In this document: one piece after another, positions 36,929 to 48,026 of the stretch
How the letters are laid out: each line of letters starts with the position of its first letter
Numbering within the stretch: position 1 is the stretch's first letter
NCBI GenBank assembly: GCA_002359495.1
Contig: DENB01000060.1
Span: forward strand, 1 to 57,834
Source: Enterobacteriaceae bacterium UBA2655
GTDB taxonomy: Bacteria; Pseudomonadota; Gammaproteobacteria; Enterobacterales; Enterobacteriaceae
Length of the DNA stretch: 57,834 bases
Direction: 5' to 3'
Notes under the pieces: model-generated
The model's input: only the letters and a program-made list of their open reading frames with translations
The model's database searches: none
Told to the model about the DNA's origin: nothing
Made by a program: the position numbers and the translations under genes

Positions 36929-37698
36929 TGGCGCGCTGGTTACGCGGCGGCTTTATGGCCGTGATATACGCCTGGTTTTATATTCCTGTCATCATCCTGA
37001 TCGTGAACTCGTTTAACGCGTCGCGTTTTGGCATTAACTGGCAGGGCTTTAGCACCCAATGGTATCGGCTGCTGCTGAATAACGACAGCCTGATACAAGC
37101 GGCGCAGCATTCGCTGATTATGGGCGTGCTTTCCGCTAGCTGCGCCACGCTGATCGGCTCGCTGACGGCGGTGGCGCTCTACCGCTACCGTTTTCGCGGC
37201 AAGCCTTTCGTCAGCGGCATGCTATTTGTGGTGATGATGTCGCCGGACATCGTGATGGCGATTTCGCTGCTGGTGCTGTTTATGCTGTTGGGCATCTCGC
37301 TGGGCTTCTGGTCGCTGCTGTTTTCTCATATCACCTTCTGCCTGCCGTTTGTGGTGATTACTGTCTACTCGCGGCTGAAGGGTTTTGACGTGCGGATGCT
37401 GGAAGCGGCGAAAGATCTCGGCGCCAGCGAAACCACCATTCTGCGCAAGATTATTCTGCCGCTGGCGATGCCGGCGGTGGCGGCGGGCTGGCTGCTGAGC
37501 TTCACCCTGTCGATGGACGATGTGGTGGTCTCTTCTTTCGTTACCGGCCCGACCTTCGAAATTTTGCCGTTGAAGATCTACTCCATGGTCAAAGTGGGCG
37601 TCTCGCCGGAGGTGAACGCGCTCGCAACGATTTTGATGGCGCTGTCGCTGCTGTTGGTCGTCGGCAGCCAGTTGTTGCTTCGTGATAAAACCAAATAG
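36925..37698 (+). CDS. potC: Spermidine/putrescine permease PotC
   Basis: 257 residues (or 256 from the second ATG), six membrane helices and the EAA loop EAAKDLGASETTILRKIILP. It is the partner of PotB. potD begins 10 bases after its stop. Confidence 0.95.
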   Translation: MMARWLRGGFMAVIYAWFYIPVIILIVNSFNASRFGINWQGFSTQWYRLLLNNDSLIQAAQHSLIMGVLSASCATLIGSLTAVALYRYRFRGKPFVSGMLFVVMMSPDIVMAISLLVLFMLLGISLGFWSLLFSHITFCLPFVVITVYSRLKGFDVRMLEAAKDLGASETTILRKIILPLAMPAVAAGWLLSFTLSMDDVVVSSFVTGPTFEILPLKIYSMVKVGVSPEVNALATILMALSLLLVVGSQLLLRDKTK

Positions 37699-37708
37699 AG
37701 GATAACAA

Positions 37709-38755
37709 ATGAAAAAGTGGTCTCACTGGCTGGCGGCTGGGGCGCTGGCGTTGAGCATGCAGGGCGCGCAGGCGGCTGACGACGGCAAAACGCTCTACTT
37801 CTATAACTGGACCGAATATGTGCCGCCGGGGCTGCTGGAGCAGTTCACCAGGGAGACCGGCATCAAGGTGATCTACTCCACCTATGAGTCCAATGAGAGC
37901 ATGTACGCCAAGCTGAAAACCTGGAAAGATGGCGCTTACGATCTGGTGGTGCCCTCTACCTACTTTATCGCCAAAATGCGCAACGAAGGCATGTTGCAGA
38001 AGATCGATAAGTCGCAGCTCAGCAATTTTAACAACCTCGATCCCAACCTGCTGGACAAACCCTTCGATCCGAAAAACGACTATTCGGTCCCCTACATCTG
38101 GGGCGCGACGGCGATCGGCGTGAATACCGACGCCATCGATCCCAAAAGCGTAACAAGCTGGGCCGACCTCTGGAAGCCGGAGTATAAGCAGAGCCTGCTG
38201 CTAACCGACGATGCGCGCGAAGTGTTCCAGATGGCGCTGCGCAAGCTGGGCTACTCCGGCAATACCCGCGATCCGAAAGAGATCGACGCCGCTTACGCGG
38301 AGCTGAAGAAACTGATGCCGAACGTGCTGGCCTTCAACTCCGATAACCCCGGCAACCCCTATATGGAAGGCGAAGTCAATCTGGGCATGACCTGGAACGG
38401 TTCCGCTTACGTCGCGCGCCAGGCGGGCACGCCGCTGCAGATGGTGTGGCCGAAAGAGGGCGGCATTTTCTGGATGGATAATCTGGCGATCCCGGCCAAC
38501 GTCAAAAACAAAGCGGGCGCGCTGAAACTGATCAACTTCCTGCTGCGGCCGGAAGTGGCGGCGAAGGTGGCGGAAACCATCGGTTATCCGACACCGAACC
38601 TGGCGGCGAAAAAACTACTGCCGACGGCGGTCGCGAACGATCCTTCGCTCTATCCGCCTGCGGATGTGATCAAGAACGGCGAATGGCAGAACGACGTCGG
38701 CGAGGCCAGCGTGCAGTACGAAACGCTGTTTCAGAAGCTGAAGGCGGGCCGCTGA
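37709..38755 (+). CDS. potD: Spermidine/putrescine periplasmic binding protein PotD
   Basis: 348 residues: signal peptide ending GAQAA, then KTLYFYNWTEYVPPGLLEQF with the aromatic polyamine-binding box, the Glu/Asp-containing NLGMTWNGSAYVA and GGIFWMDNLAIP. It delivers polyamines to PotBC. It is the last gene of potABCD. Confidence 0.96.
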   Translation: MKKWSHWLAAGALALSMQGAQAADDGKTLYFYNWTEYVPPGLLEQFTRETGIKVIYSTYESNESMYAKLKTWKDGAYDLVVPSTYFIAKMRNEGMLQKIDKSQLSNFNNLDPNLLDKPFDPKNDYSVPYIWGATAIGVNTDAIDPKSVTSWADLWKPEYKQSLLLTDDAREVFQMALRKLGYSGNTRDPKEIDAAYAELKKLMPNVLAFNSDNPGNPYMEGEVNLGMTWNGSAYVARQAGTPLQMVWPKEGGIFWMDNLAIPANVKNKAGALKLINFLLRPEVAAKVAETIGYPTPNLAAKKLLPTAVANDPSLYPPADVIKNGEWQNDVGEASVQYETLFQKLKAGR

Positions 38756-38819
38756 AGCCAGGCTGATTCGCGCAAAGGGTGGATGGACAGGCGCGGCAGA
38801 CCGCACAGAAGCTTAACGT

Positions 38820-38927
38820 GCGGGTAACACCGGCAGAAGAGTAAAGCGGCCCGCGCCAGGGATGGCGCGGGCCGGGCGGTCATGGATGACATCTTTTGCG
38901 TCTTTACGATCTGCCGGTGTTACCCGC
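38820..38927. repeat. Nested inverted repeat downstream of potD
   Basis: Outer arms GCGGGTAACACCGGCAGA (38820-38837) and its exact reverse complement (38910-38927) enclose a second perfect hairpin, GGCCCGCGCC / GGCGCGGGCC (38848-38857 and 38864-38873, six-base loop). TAAAG / CTTTA segments between them also pair. The whole could fold into one long arm. It lies between the convergent potD and cobB. No T-run, so it is not a plain terminator. Confidence 0.75.
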
Positions 38928-38978
38928 GCAGGCACTTTACCCATAGCCCCAGGGTCGACGCTTTCCGCGCCTGTGGCG

Positions 38979-39812
38979 CTATCTATGCCGCTTCTGCAAC
39001 CAGCTGTGAATATATTCGGGCACCACCTCGCTCGCCAACCCGTAATGACTTTCGGCGAATTCATTGCCCACCTGGCTCGGCTCCAGATTCAGCTCCACGG
39101 TGTGCGCGCCCTGCAGCTTCGCCTCATGAACGAAACCGGCTGCGGGATAAACATGCCCGGAGGTGCCGATGGCGATAAAAAAATCCGCCTTATCCAGCGC
39201 GGTATAAATACGATCCATCCCGAGCGGCATCTCGCCGAACCAGACCACGTGCGGACGCAGCGCCGAAGGAAACTGACAGCAGGTGCAGCGCTCTTCCAGC
39301 GTTAAATCCCCTTTCCAGTCGATCACCTGGCCGCTGGTGACGCAGCGCGCCTTCAGCAGTTCGCCATGCATATGCAACACGCGCGTATTGCCGGCGCGTT
39401 CGTGCAGATTGTCGATGTTCTGCGTGACCAGCAGAAAACGATCGCCGAGCAGCGATTCCAGATCTGCCAGCGCCTGGTGCGCCGCGTTCGGCTTAATGTC
39501 AGGCTGTTGCAGCTGGCGGCGGCGCGCGTTATAAAACGCCTGCACCAGCGCCGGGTCGCGGCGGAAGCCTTCCGGCGTCGCCACATCCTCCACCCGATGC
39601 TCTTCCCACAGCCCGTCGGCGGCGCGAAAAGTGCGAATGCCGGACTCGGCGGAGATGCCTGCGCCGGTCAGCACCACCACGTGCGGCAACGAATGTGTCG
39701 CCAGTTCCGCCATACGGTCTCGCTCGAAAATACGCTGGCGAAAGCGTTGGTGCACCTTACGCCGATTTTTTTTATCGCGGGCGAGTCGTAAGCGGCGACG
39801 CGGTGTGCGCAT
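38979..39812 (-). CDS. cobB: NAD-dependent protein deacylase CobB (sirtuin)
   Basis: 277 residues. NAD-binding [27 protein letters not shown], catalytic His149 in LHMHGELLK, zinc cysteines (ARC and CTCC) and [18 protein letters not shown] lies five bases before ATG 39812; as in E. coli, a second start at Met34 could give a short form without the basic N-terminal extension. It removes acetyl and succinyl groups from lysines, for instance on acetyl-CoA synthetase. Confidence 0.95.
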   Translation of the reverse strand: MRTPRRRLRLARDKKNRRKVHQRFRQRIFERDRMAELATHSLPHVVVLTGAGISAESGIRTFRAADGLWEEHRVEDVATPEGFRRDPALVQAFYNARRRQLQQPDIKPNAAHQALADLESLLGDRFLLVTQNIDNLHERAGNTRVLHMHGELLKARCVTSGQVIDWKGDLTLEERCTCCQFPSALRPHVVWFGEMPLGMDRIYTALDKADFFIAIGTSGHVYPAAGFVHEAKLQGAHTVELNLEPSQVGNEFAESHYGLASEVVPEYIHSWLQKRHR

Positions 39813-39957
39813 AAAAGCTCCTTGGTTTCGCGGCTAATGGCTATCCGATAGTAGCGGCCGAAAATGACAAATATCGGGTTCGACCGCCGGAAAAAACAGT
39901 GGTTGCTTCCATTCCTGCCAGCCAGCATGCAACGATTTGCAAAAGCAGTGCAAACAG

Positions 39958-41202
39958 TTATTGCCCGCTGAGCACGCGCGCCGGATCGATGCGGCTGGCG
40001 CGCCGCGCCGGATACCAGCTGGCGACCAGGCTCAGCACGATGGCGGTCGCCAGCACCGAGACGACATCCAGCCAGTGCAGCTCCGAGGGCAGAAAATCGA
40101 TAAAATAGATATCGCCCGCCAGCAGCTGATGCCCGGTGAGTTTCTCAATGCCGCTCACCAGCGCCGTCAGGTTCAGCGCGGCCAGCACGCCCACCCCCAC
40201 GCCGCTGACGCTGCCCAGCAGGCCCGCCAGCAATCCGTACCAGATAAATATGGCGCGGATCAGGCCATCTTTGGCTCCCAGCGTGCGCAGCACGGCGATA
40301 TCGCCGCTCTTGTCTTTTACCGCCATCACCAGCGTGGAGACAATATTGAAGCAGGCGACGCCGATAACCAGCACCATCGCCAGATACATGATGGCGCGGA
40401 TCATCTGAATATCGCGGTACATATAACCGTAAGTGCCGATCCAGCTGCGAATATAGACATAGGAATGGGTCGCTTCGCCAGCGTCGCGCACCAGTTTCGC
40501 CGCCTGAAAAGGATCCTGCATCTTCACCGCGATACCGGTGACGCTGTCACCCATATCGAGATAGTTTTGCGCATCCGCCAGCGGCACCAGCGCCAGGCTG
40601 TGATCCAGCATGCCGCTCAGCTGTAAGATGCCGCTTACCTGCAGACGAATACGCTTCGGCTGCAGCAGCTTATTTTCCCCGTCATTATTTGGGATCATGA
40701 TGGTCAGCCAGTCGCCGGTTTTGACTTTCAGCGCGCTGGCGACGCCGCCGCCCAAAATAATCTGCTGTTTGCCGGCGGCGAACTGCGACCAGGCGTTGCC
40801 CTGCACAAAGCCCGGCAGCGCGCTGAGCCGCGGCTCCTGCGCCGGGTCCACCCCTTTCACCTGAATCGCCTGCAGCTTCGCGCCGCTCTCGATCAGTCCG
40901 GTAAAGTTGACGTAAGGCGCGGCGGCGGCGATGCCCTCCACCTGCTCAACCGGCGCGATAAGCCGCTGCCAGTTGCTGAACGGTTGATTGACCGGCTCGA
41001 TTTCACCGTGCGGCACTACCGCCAGAATACGGCTGTTCAGCTCGCGTTCGAAGCCGTTCATCGCGCTCAGCCCGACAATCAGCACCGCGACGCCAAGCGC
41101 GATGCCTACGGTGGAGATGATGGAGATCAGCGAAACCATGCCGCCGCGACGGCGACCACGGCTGAAGCGCAGCCCCAGCAACAAAGATAACGATGAAGCC
41201 AT
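39958..41202 (-). CDS. lolE: Lipoprotein-release ABC transporter permease LolE
   Basis: 414 residues, four membrane helices with a large periplasmic domain after the first. N-terminal [37 protein letters not shown] and the C-terminal [17 protein letters not shown] are family marks. With LolC and LolD it extracts outer-membrane lipoproteins from the inner membrane. Its ATG overlaps the lolD stop (TAATG). Confidence 0.95.
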   Translation of the reverse strand: MASSLSLLLGLRFSRGRRRGGMVSLISIISTVGIALGVAVLIVGLSAMNGFERELNSRILAVVPHGEIEPVNQPFSNWQRLIAPVEQVEGIAAAAPYVNFTGLIESGAKLQAIQVKGVDPAQEPRLSALPGFVQGNAWSQFAAGKQQIILGGGVASALKVKTGDWLTIMIPNNDGENKLLQPKRIRLQVSGILQLSGMLDHSLALVPLADAQNYLDMGDSVTGIAVKMQDPFQAAKLVRDAGEATHSYVYIRSWIGTYGYMYRDIQMIRAIMYLAMVLVIGVACFNIVSTLVMAVKDKSGDIAVLRTLGAKDGLIRAIFIWYGLLAGLLGSVSGVGVGVLAALNLTALVSGIEKLTGHQLLAGDIYFIDFLPSELHWLDVVSVLATAIVLSLVASWYPARRASRIDPARVLSGQ

Positions 41203-41906
41203 TAACGCGCTCCCGTCATAGTCACTTCAGGATTAAGCTGGCCGTCGCGCATCTCCATCTGATGGCGCAGCCGCTTCGCCAGGTGCAGATCGTGCGTCAC
41301 CACCAGAAAAGCGGTGCCTTGCGTCGTATTCAGTTCGCCGAGCAGATCGAAGATAGCGTCGGCGTTGCGCGCGTCGAGGTTGCCGGTCGGCTCATCAGCC
41401 ATTACCAGGCGCGGACGATTCACCAGCGCGCGGGCGATGGCGACGCGCTGCCGCTCGCCGCCCGACAGTTCAGAAGGCCGGTGCGCCGCGCGCTTCTCCA
41501 GCCCCACCGCCGCCAGCATCTCCAGCGCGCGCGACTGCGCTTCCGTCTTGCCGATCTTGCCGATCAGCAGCGGCATCGCCACGTTCTCCATCGCGCTGAA
41601 GTCGGGCAGCAGATGGTGGAACTGATAAATAAATCCCAGCTCGCGGTTGCGCAGCTCCGCCTTTGCCGATGAGGACATGGCATTCAGCGAGCGGCCGTTG
41701 AAGATCACATCGCCGGAGGTCGGCGCATCCAGGCCGCCCAGCAGGTGCAGCAGCGTACTTTTGCCCGAGCCTGAACTGCCGACGATCGCCGTCATTTCGC
41801 CCGGCTGCAGGGTAAAGCTAACGTTATGTAAGACATCCGTCTGCACGCTACCTTCCTGATAGCGTTTGCACAGGTCGTGACACTGTAACAAAGGGGGGTT
41901 ACTCAT
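41202..41906 (-). CDS. lolD: Lipoprotein-release ABC transporter ATPase LolD
   Basis: 234 residues. Walker [14 protein letters not shown]-loop [10 protein letters not shown] (also the LolD motif), signature [14 protein letters not shown] and Walker [13 protein letters not shown]. It drives LolCE. It overlaps lolC by eight bases and lolE by one. Confidence 0.96.
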   Translation of the reverse strand: MSNPPLLQCHDLCKRYQEGSVQTDVLHNVSFTLQPGEMTAIVGSSGSGKSTLLHLLGGLDAPTSGDVIFNGRSLNAMSSSAKAELRNRELGFIYQFHHLLPDFSAMENVAMPLLIGKIGKTEAQSRALEMLAAVGLEKRAAHRPSELSGGERQRVAIARALVNRPRLVMADEPTGNLDARNADAIFDLLGELNTTQGTAFLVVTHDLHLAKRLRHQMEMRDGQLNPEVTMTGAR

Positions 41907-43098
41907 AACGTAAAGCCTCAGCGGGTTGAACGGCGGCGGCGCGCCAGGAAGGGTAAAGGGTCGAAAGCAGCGCCACGGCCATTGCGGTCAGCGCAATGGT
42001 CACGACCTGCCAGGGATTGATGGCGACCGGCAACGCCGCGCCATCCAGGAAAAGGCCGATCACCGGCATTAGGTGATTAAGCTGGCTGGCCAGCAGCACG
42101 CCGAGCAGCGTTCCCAGCAGCGCGCCGATAATGCCGGCGCTGGCGCCCTGCACCATAAACACCATGACGATTTGTCGGCGCGTCAGCCCCTGGGTTTGCA
42201 GGATCGCCACTTCGCCCTGCTTCTCCATGATCAGCAGGCCGAGCGAGGTGATGATATTAAAGGCGGCCACGGCGACGATCAGGCTTAACAGCAGCCCCAT
42301 CATGTTTTTCTCCATGCGCACCGCCTGAAAGAGATCGCCTTTGCGCTCGCGCCAGTCTTTCCAGACCAGTCCGGACGGCAACGTCTGCTGACTCAGGCTC
42401 GCGACCTCCAGCGGCGCATTCAGCCACAGGCGCCAGCCGGTAATCTGGCCGGGCTGATAGCGCATCACGCGCGACGCATCCTGCTGATTGACCAGAATCT
42501 GATAGCCGTCGACCTCGCTGTTGGCGGCGTAGGTGCCGGCGACGGTAAAGAGGCGCTGGCTGGGCACACGGCCCATCGGGGTAAACTGGCTGACGGAAGG
42601 CACCATCAGGCGCAGCCGATCGCCGCGCTTGACGCCCAGCTGGCCCGCCAGCTGTTCGCCGAGGATGACGTTATACTGGCCCGCCTGCAACACGCTCTGC
42701 GAGGTGTTGACCAGATAAGGGGTCAGGGGATCGTTTTCATTGGGATTGATGCCGAGCATCACCCCGACCGAGACATTATGGGCGCTCTGCAGCACCACCT
42801 CCGCGGTGGTCAGCGGCGCGATGCGGCTTACGCCGTTGAGATGCAGGCTCTGCGCCGGCTGCCGCTGCGGGTCGATAGCCCCCTTGTCGCTGACGATCAG
42901 CGCCTGCGGCATCAGCCCCAGAATATTGCCCTCCAGCTCGCGTTCAAAGCCGTTCATCACGGAAAGCACCGTGACCAGCGCCAGCACGCCAAGCGTAATC
43001 CCAATGGTGGAGAGCCAGGAAACAAAGCGACCGAAACGGTCGGATGCACGTCCGCGCATGTAGCGCAGACCAATAAAGAGCGCGACAGGTTGATACAT
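41899..43098 (-). CDS. lolC: Lipoprotein-release ABC transporter permease LolC
   Basis: 399 residues from ATG 43098 (AGGACGG ahead); the frame is open upstream, but [20 protein letters not shown] is the LolC start. [20 protein letters not shown], four membrane helices and the end [13 protein letters not shown] motif ([20 protein letters not shown]) are present. It recruits LolA through its periplasmic loop. First gene of the lolCDE operon. Confidence 0.95.
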   Translation of the reverse strand: MYQPVALFIGLRYMRGRASDRFGRFVSWLSTIGITLGVLALVTVLSVMNGFERELEGNILGLMPQALIVSDKGAIDPQRQPAQSLHLNGVSRIAPLTTAEVVLQSAHNVSVGVMLGINPNENDPLTPYLVNTSQSVLQAGQYNVILGEQLAGQLGVKRGDRLRLMVPSVSQFTPMGRVPSQRLFTVAGTYAANSEVDGYQILVNQQDASRVMRYQPGQITGWRLWLNAPLEVASLSQQTLPSGLVWKDWRERKGDLFQAVRMEKNMMGLLLSLIVAVAAFNIITSLGLLIMEKQGEVAILQTQGLTRRQIVMVFMVQGASAGIIGALLGTLLGVLLASQLNHLMPVIGLFLDGAALPVAINPWQVVTIALTAMAVALLSTLYPSWRAAAVQPAEALRYE

Positions 43099-43350
43099 GA
43101 AATCCGTCCTGGACAGTAGCCTGAAAATTAAGTAGAGGGATGATAATGGAGCGGCCTGCTTTATGAAACCTCTAACCCGCTGAGTGTGCGGCAAAGTTGC
43201 TTCAAAACCCTTCAGCGGCGCCCGAACGCGCAAAAAAAACCCAGCATAGCGGCGCGAATTGTACGATTATTCGCCGCCTGGTGAAGTAAACTAAAATAAC
43301 CTTATCGGCAAGAGGTTGAATATCGCGCAGCAGGCGCGGGAGTACGTATC

Positions 43351-43560
43351 ATGTTTAAATTTCCCAAAGGCAGCATTGTGAAACATAAGTCGGGAGAGAT
43401 TAAAGGTGAAGTGGTTAACGTTTTCGAACAGGGCGATGTGCCGACGGGCTACTATGTAAAGTGGGACGACGGCAACCACAGCTACCACCTGGAAAACGAG
43501 CTTTGTTGGGCTAATGTTGACCGCCCGCGCATGCATTACACCCAGCCTTCGATAAAATAG
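43351..43560 (+). CDS. Small protein with a predicted SH3/Tudor-like fold
   Basis: 69 residues: MFKFPKGSIVKHKSGEIKGE, VVNVFEQGD, then TGYYVKWDDGNHSYHLENEL. The strand-turn pattern with VKHKSG and YVKWDDG resembles small SH3-like or KOW-like beta-barrels; the function is unknown. It lies between the divergent lolC and mfd, where E. coli has other genes. Codon use is like that of the core genes. Confidence 0.65.
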   Translation: MFKFPKGSIVKHKSGEIKGEVVNVFEQGDVPTGYYVKWDDGNHSYHLENELCWANVDRPRMHYTQPSIK

Positions 43561-43674
43561 GCTATTTTTGACGTTCAGGCCGCGCGGCGGAAAATTCCGC
43601 CGCGGCAGGTGATCCACAGGACGTAATATGGAATCATGACGCCCTGGAAAAAATGGAGAAAACGTCAAAATCCC

Positions 43675-46600
43675 ATGTCCGAACAGATCCGCTATTCCCT
43701 GCCCGTTAAGGCTGGCGATCATCGCCAGCTGGGCCAGCTCATTGGCGCCGCGCATGCGGTAGAGTGCGCAGATATCATTGAACGCCATTCCGGCCCGGTG
43801 CTGATGATTACGCCGGATATGCAAACCGCCCTGCGCCTGCAGGATGAGATCCGCCAGTTTACCGACTTTCCGATCACGAACCTCGCCGACTGGGAAACGC
43901 TTCCTTACGACAGTTTTTCGCCGCACCAGGATATTATTTCCGCGCGTCTCTCGACCCTTTATCAGTTGCCCGGGCTGGAGCGCGGCATTCTGATCCTGCC
44001 GGTGAACACCCTGATGCAGCGCGTCTGTCCGCACAGCTTTTTGCACGGTCACGCGCTGGTGATGAAGCAGGGGCAAAAGCTGTCGCGCGATCGTCTGCGC
44101 GAACAACTGGAGCAGGCGGGCTATCGTCATGTGGATCAGGTGATGGAGCATGGGGAGTACGCCACGCGCGGCGCGCTGCTGGACCTTTTCCCGATGGGCA
44201 GCGATCAGCCCTACCGTATCGACTTTTTCGACGACGAAATCGACAGCCTGCGCCTGTTCGACGTCGACAGCCAGCGCACGCTGGAGGCGGTTGAGGCGAT
44301 CAATCTGCTGCCGGCCCATGAATTTCCCAGCGATAAGGCGGCGATCGAGCTGTTTCGCAGCCGCTGGCGCGAGACTTTCGACGTGCGCCGCGAAGCGGAG
44401 CATATCTATCAGCAGGTGAGCAAAGGCACCCTGCCCGCCGGCATCGAATACTGGCAGCCGCTGTTTTTCGACCAGCCGCTGCCGACGCTGTTTAGCTACC
44501 TGCCGAAAAATGCCCTGATCCTGAATTGCGGCGATCTGGAGGGCAGCGCCACCCGCTTCTGGCAGGATATCAACGCGCGCTACGAAAACCGCCGCGTCGA
44601 TCCTATGCGTCCGCTGCTGGCGCCGGAGACGCTCTGGCTGCGTCCCGACGGCCTGTTCGCCGAGCTGAAAGCCTGGCCGCGCCTGCAGATGACCAACGAC
44701 CTGCTGCCGGAGAAAGCGGCCAATACCAATCTCGGCTATGAGCCGCTGCCGGAGATCCGCGTGCAGGCGCAGGCGAAAGCGCCGCTCGACCAGCTGCGCC
44801 AGTTTCTGGAGCAGTTTTCAGGACCGGTGATCTTCTCGGTGGAGAGCGAGGGCCGCCGCGAAAGCCTGCTGGAGCTGCTGGCGCGCATCAAGCTGCGCCC
44901 GCAGTCGATTCACAGTCTTGATGACGCCGCAGGCAGCGGCCACTATTTGATGATCGGCGCCAGCGAGCGCGGATTTATCGACGCGCCGCGCCAGCGCGCG
45001 CTGATTTGCGAAGGCGACCTGCTGGGCGAGCGCGTCAGCCGTCGCCGTCAGGATAATCGCCGCACCATCAACCCCGACGTGCTGATCCGCAACCTGGCGG
45101 AGCTGCATCCCGGTCAGCCGGTGGTGCATCTCGAACACGGCGTCGGACGTTACATCGGCCTCACCACGCTGGAGGCGGGCGGCATCCAGGCGGAATACCT
45201 GATGCTCGCCTACGCAGGCGACGCCAAACTCTATGTCCCGGTCTCGTCGCTGCATCTGATTAGCCGCTACGCCGGCGGCGCGGATGAAAACGCGCCGCTG
45301 CACAAGCTGGGCAGCGACGCCTGGTCGCGCGCGCGACAAAAAGCGGCGGAAAAGGTGCGCGACGTCGCCGCCGAGCTGCTGGACATCTATGCGCAGCGCG
45401 CCGCCAAAGCGGGCTACGCCTTTAAACACGATCGCGACCAGTATCAGCTGTTCTGCGAAGGCTTCCCGTTCGAAACCACGCCGGATCAGGCGCAGGCGAT
45501 CAACGCCGTGCTGAGCGATATGTGCCAGCCGCTGGCGATGGATCGTCTGGTGTGCGGCGACGTCGGCTTCGGCAAAACCGAAGTGGCGATGCGCGCCGCT
45601 TTCCTGGCGGTGGAAAATAATAAGCAGGTGGCGGTGCTGGTGCCCACCACCCTGCTGGCCCAGCAGCATTTCGACAATTTCCGCGATCGTTTCGCCAACT
45701 GGCCGGTGCGTATCGAGATGCTCTCCCGCTTCCGCAGCGCCAAAGAGCAGGCTCAGGTGCTGGAACAGGCGGGCGAAGGCAAAATCGACATTCTGATCGG
45801 CACCCACAAGCTGTTAATGAGCGACCTGAAATGGCGCGATTTGGGCCTGCTGATCGTGGATGAGGAGCACCGTTTCGGCGTGCGCCATAAAGAACGCATC
45901 AAGGCGATGCGCGCCGACGTCGATATCCTGACGCTGACGGCGACGCCGATTCCGCGCACCCTGAACATGGCGATGAGCGGCATGCGCGATCTCTCCATTA
46001 TCGCCACGCCGCCGGCGCGTCGTCTGGCGGTGAAAACCTTTGTCCGCGAGTATGACAAGCTGGTGGTGCGCGAGGCGATTCTGCGTGAAATTCTGCGCGG
46101 CGGCCAGGTTTACTACCTTTACAACGATGTGGAGAACATTGAAAAAGCGGCGCAGCGCCTGACGGATCTGGTGCCAGAGGCGCGCGTCGCCATCGGCCAT
46201 GGTCAGATGCGCGAACGCGACCTGGAACGGGTGATGAATGATTTCCACCATCAGCGCTTTAACGTGCTGGTGTGCACCACCATCATCGAAACCGGCATCG
46301 ATATTCCTACCGCCAATACCATTATCATCGAGCGCGCCGACCACTTCGGTCTGGCGCAGCTGCACCAGCTGCGCGGCCGCGTCGGCCGTTCCCACCACCA
46401 GGCTTACGCCTGGCTGCTGACGCCGCCGCCGAAAGCGATGACCAGCGACGCCCAGAAACGCCTGGAAGCGATCGCCTCGCTGGAGGATCTGGGCGCCGGT
46501 TTCGCGCTCGCCACCCACGATCTGGAAATTCGCGGCGCCGGCGAACTGTTGGGCGAGGACCAGAGCGGCCAGATGGAGACCATCGGCTTCACGCTCTATA

Positions 46601-47121
46601 TGGAACTGCTGGAAAACGCCGTCGACGCGCTGAAAGAGGGACGCGAGCCTTCGCTGGAGGATCTCACCAGCAATCAGACCGACATCGAGCTGCGCATGCC
46701 CGCCCTGCTGCCGGAGGCGTTTATCCCTGATGTGAACACGCGCCTTTCGCTCTACAAGCGCATCGCCAGCGCCGACAGCGAAGCAGAACTGGAGGAGCTG
46801 AAGGTGGAGATGATCGATCGCTTCGGCATCCTGCCTGACCCGGCGCGCAACCTGCTGGATATCGCCGCGCTGCGGCTGGCCGCACGCGCGCTCGGCGTGC
46901 GCCGCATTGAAGCCAGCGACAAAGGCGGTTTCTTTGAGTTTGCCGAGAAGAATCGGGTCGATCCCGCCTGGCTGATTAGCCTGTTGCAGAAAGATCCGCA
47001 GCAGTGGAAGCTGGACGGCCCGACGCGCCTGAAATTTTCGCGCGAGCTGGCGGAGCGCAAACTGCGCATGAACTGGGTCAGAGAATTTATGCAGCAGCTG
47101 CAGGCGAACGCCGTCGCCTGA
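43675..47121 (+). CDS. mfd: Transcription-repair coupling factor Mfd
   Basis: 1148 residues, the E. coli length, from ATG 43675; the frame continues upstream to 43636 without support. N-terminal UvrB-like module (NLADWETLPYDSFSPHQDII), RNA-polymerase-interacting domain (HLEHGVGRYIGLTTLEAGG), helicase motifs GDVGFGKTEVAMRAAF, VDEEHRFGVRHKER, TATPIPRTLNMA and the TRG region. It removes stalled RNA polymerase at lesions and recruits UvrA. Confidence 0.97.
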   Translation: MSEQIRYSLPVKAGDHRQLGQLIGAAHAVECADIIERHSGPVLMITPDMQTALRLQDEIRQFTDFPITNLADWETLPYDSFSPHQDIISARLSTLYQLPGLERGILILPVNTLMQRVCPHSFLHGHALVMKQGQKLSRDRLREQLEQAGYRHVDQVMEHGEYATRGALLDLFPMGSDQPYRIDFFDDEIDSLRLFDVDSQRTLEAVEAINLLPAHEFPSDKAAIELFRSRWRETFDVRREAEHIYQQVSKGTLPAGIEYWQPLFFDQPLPTLFSYLPKNALILNCGDLEGSATRFWQDINARYENRRVDPMRPLLAPETLWLRPDGLFAELKAWPRLQMTNDLLPEKAANTNLGYEPLPEIRVQAQAKAPLDQLRQFLEQFSGPVIFSVESEGRRESLLELLARIKLRPQSIHSLDDAAGSGHYLMIGASERGFIDAPRQRALICEGDLLGERVSRRRQDNRRTINPDVLIRNLAELHPGQPVVHLEHGVGRYIGLTTLEAGGIQAEYLMLAYAGDAKLYVPVSSLHLISRYAGGADENAPLHKLGSDAWSRARQKAAEKVRDVAAELLDIYAQRAAKAGYAFKHDRDQYQLFCEGFPFETTPDQAQAINAVLSDMCQPLAMDRLVCGDVGFGKTEVAMRAAFLAVENNKQVAVLVPTTLLAQQHFDNFRDRFANWPVRIEMLSRFRSAKEQAQVLEQAGEGKIDILIGTHKLLMSDLKWRDLGLLIVDEEHRFGVRHKERIKAMRADVDILTLTATPIPRTLNMAMSGMRDLSIIATPPARRLAVKTFVREYDKLVVREAILREILRGGQVYYLYNDVENIEKAAQRLTDLVPEARVAIGHGQMRERDLERVMNDFHHQRFNVLVCTTIIETGIDIPTANTIIIERADHFGLAQLHQLRGRVGRSHHQAYAWLLTPPPKAMTSDAQKRLEAIASLEDLGAGFALATHDLEIRGAGELLGEDQSGQMETIGFTLYMELLENAVDALKEGREPSLEDLTSNQTDIELRMPALLPEAFIPDVNTRLSLYKRIASADSEAELEELKVEMIDRFGILPDPARNLLDIAALRLAARALGVRRIEASDKGGFFEFAEKNRVDPAWLISLLQKDPQQWKLDGPTRLKFSRELAERKLRMNWVREFMQQLQANAVA

Positions 47122-47142
47122 CGGCTTGGCTGACACCGACGC

Positions 47143-47174
47143 AAAAAAGGCGCATCAACCGATGCGCCTTTTTT
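47143..47174 (+). terminator. Terminator of mfd
   Basis: Stem AAAAAAGGCGCATC / GATGCGCCTTTTTT with a four-base loop, 21 bases after the stop. It is bidirectional in form and lies between convergent mfd and ycfJ. Confidence 0.92.
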
Positions 47175-47218
47175 ACTGCTTTGCTGTGTTGCCGCGCTGC
47201 GGCGTAATCTTTGCCCAA

Positions 47219-47761
47219 TCAGGTCTGATTAGAAGCCAGGATGAGCTGACCGTTGCGGTCCAGCGGGATGCGGGTGCCAGGGTCGTTTTCCATACGGATT
47301 TTGCCCTGCTGGTTGCCTATTTTATAGGTCACATCATAACCCAGCATCTTCTCCTGTTTATCGTATACCGTTTTGCATCGTTGCTCAGTGGTGGTGTAGG
47401 TGTCGCGCTGCTGTAACCCGTCCTGCACCTGATTGCCGGCGTAACCGCCCGCCAGCGCGCCAGCGACGGTGGCTACATCGCGACCGCGTCCGCCGCCGAA
47501 CTGATGGCCAAGCACGCCGCCGGCCACGGCGCCCAGCACGGAGCCGGTAATGCGGTTCTCATCCTGCACGGCGCGACGATGGGTCAGCGTGACGTTGCGA
47601 CAAGCCTGCCGCGGCGTTTTAACCGTCTCTTTGATCGGCGTCGCGGCCAGCACCTGAGCATATTGCGGACCGCGATCAAACACATCCATGCTGGCGACGG
47701 CGGCGACGCCCAGAGCGGCCGCCACGCCGATGCCGATACCCGCTAACATTGATTTATTCAC
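47219..47761 (-). CDS. ycfJ: YcfJ glycine-zipper envelope protein
   Basis: 180 residues with an N-terminal signal-anchor (SMLAGIGIGVAAALGVAAVA) and a glycine-zipper segment (GSVLGAVAGGVLGHQFGGG, then VAGALAGGYAGNQVQDG). The tail CKTVYDKQEKMLGYDVTYKI is typical of YcfJ. It is a membrane or periplasmic protein linked to biofilm phenotypes in E. coli; its molecular role is open. AGGTCTTCC precedes the ATG. Confidence 0.9.
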   Translation of the reverse strand: MNKSMLAGIGIGVAAALGVAAVASMDVFDRGPQYAQVLAATPIKETVKTPRQACRNVTLTHRRAVQDENRITGSVLGAVAGGVLGHQFGGGRGRDVATVAGALAGGYAGNQVQDGLQQRDTYTTTEQRCKTVYDKQEKMLGYDVTYKIGNQQGKIRMENDPGTRIPLDRNGQLILASNQT

Positions 47762-48026
47762 AGGAAGACCTCCTGATTATTGTTACCGCGCATTCCTGCC
47801 GCTGCGTATTCCCGTGCAGCTGAGGCATAATCGGCGTGCGCGACCCGCCGTGTTCGTAGAAAAGAGTTTTGCAGATGGTCCACTTTTACGACATCAGAAA
47901 AATGGAGGAAAAAGCGGCGACGACAAGCGGGAGAATCTTTTCGGAGAGTTCCGATCGATGATTTATTCAGCGAAACGCTAAAGAAAAGATCATCGGTCTC
48001 AGAAGGTTAAGGCATAAAAAGCGGGC

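Noticed and set aside
45814..47136. 440-codon frame opposite mfd
   Set aside because: Antisense to the Mfd helicase domains; no recognisable protein features.
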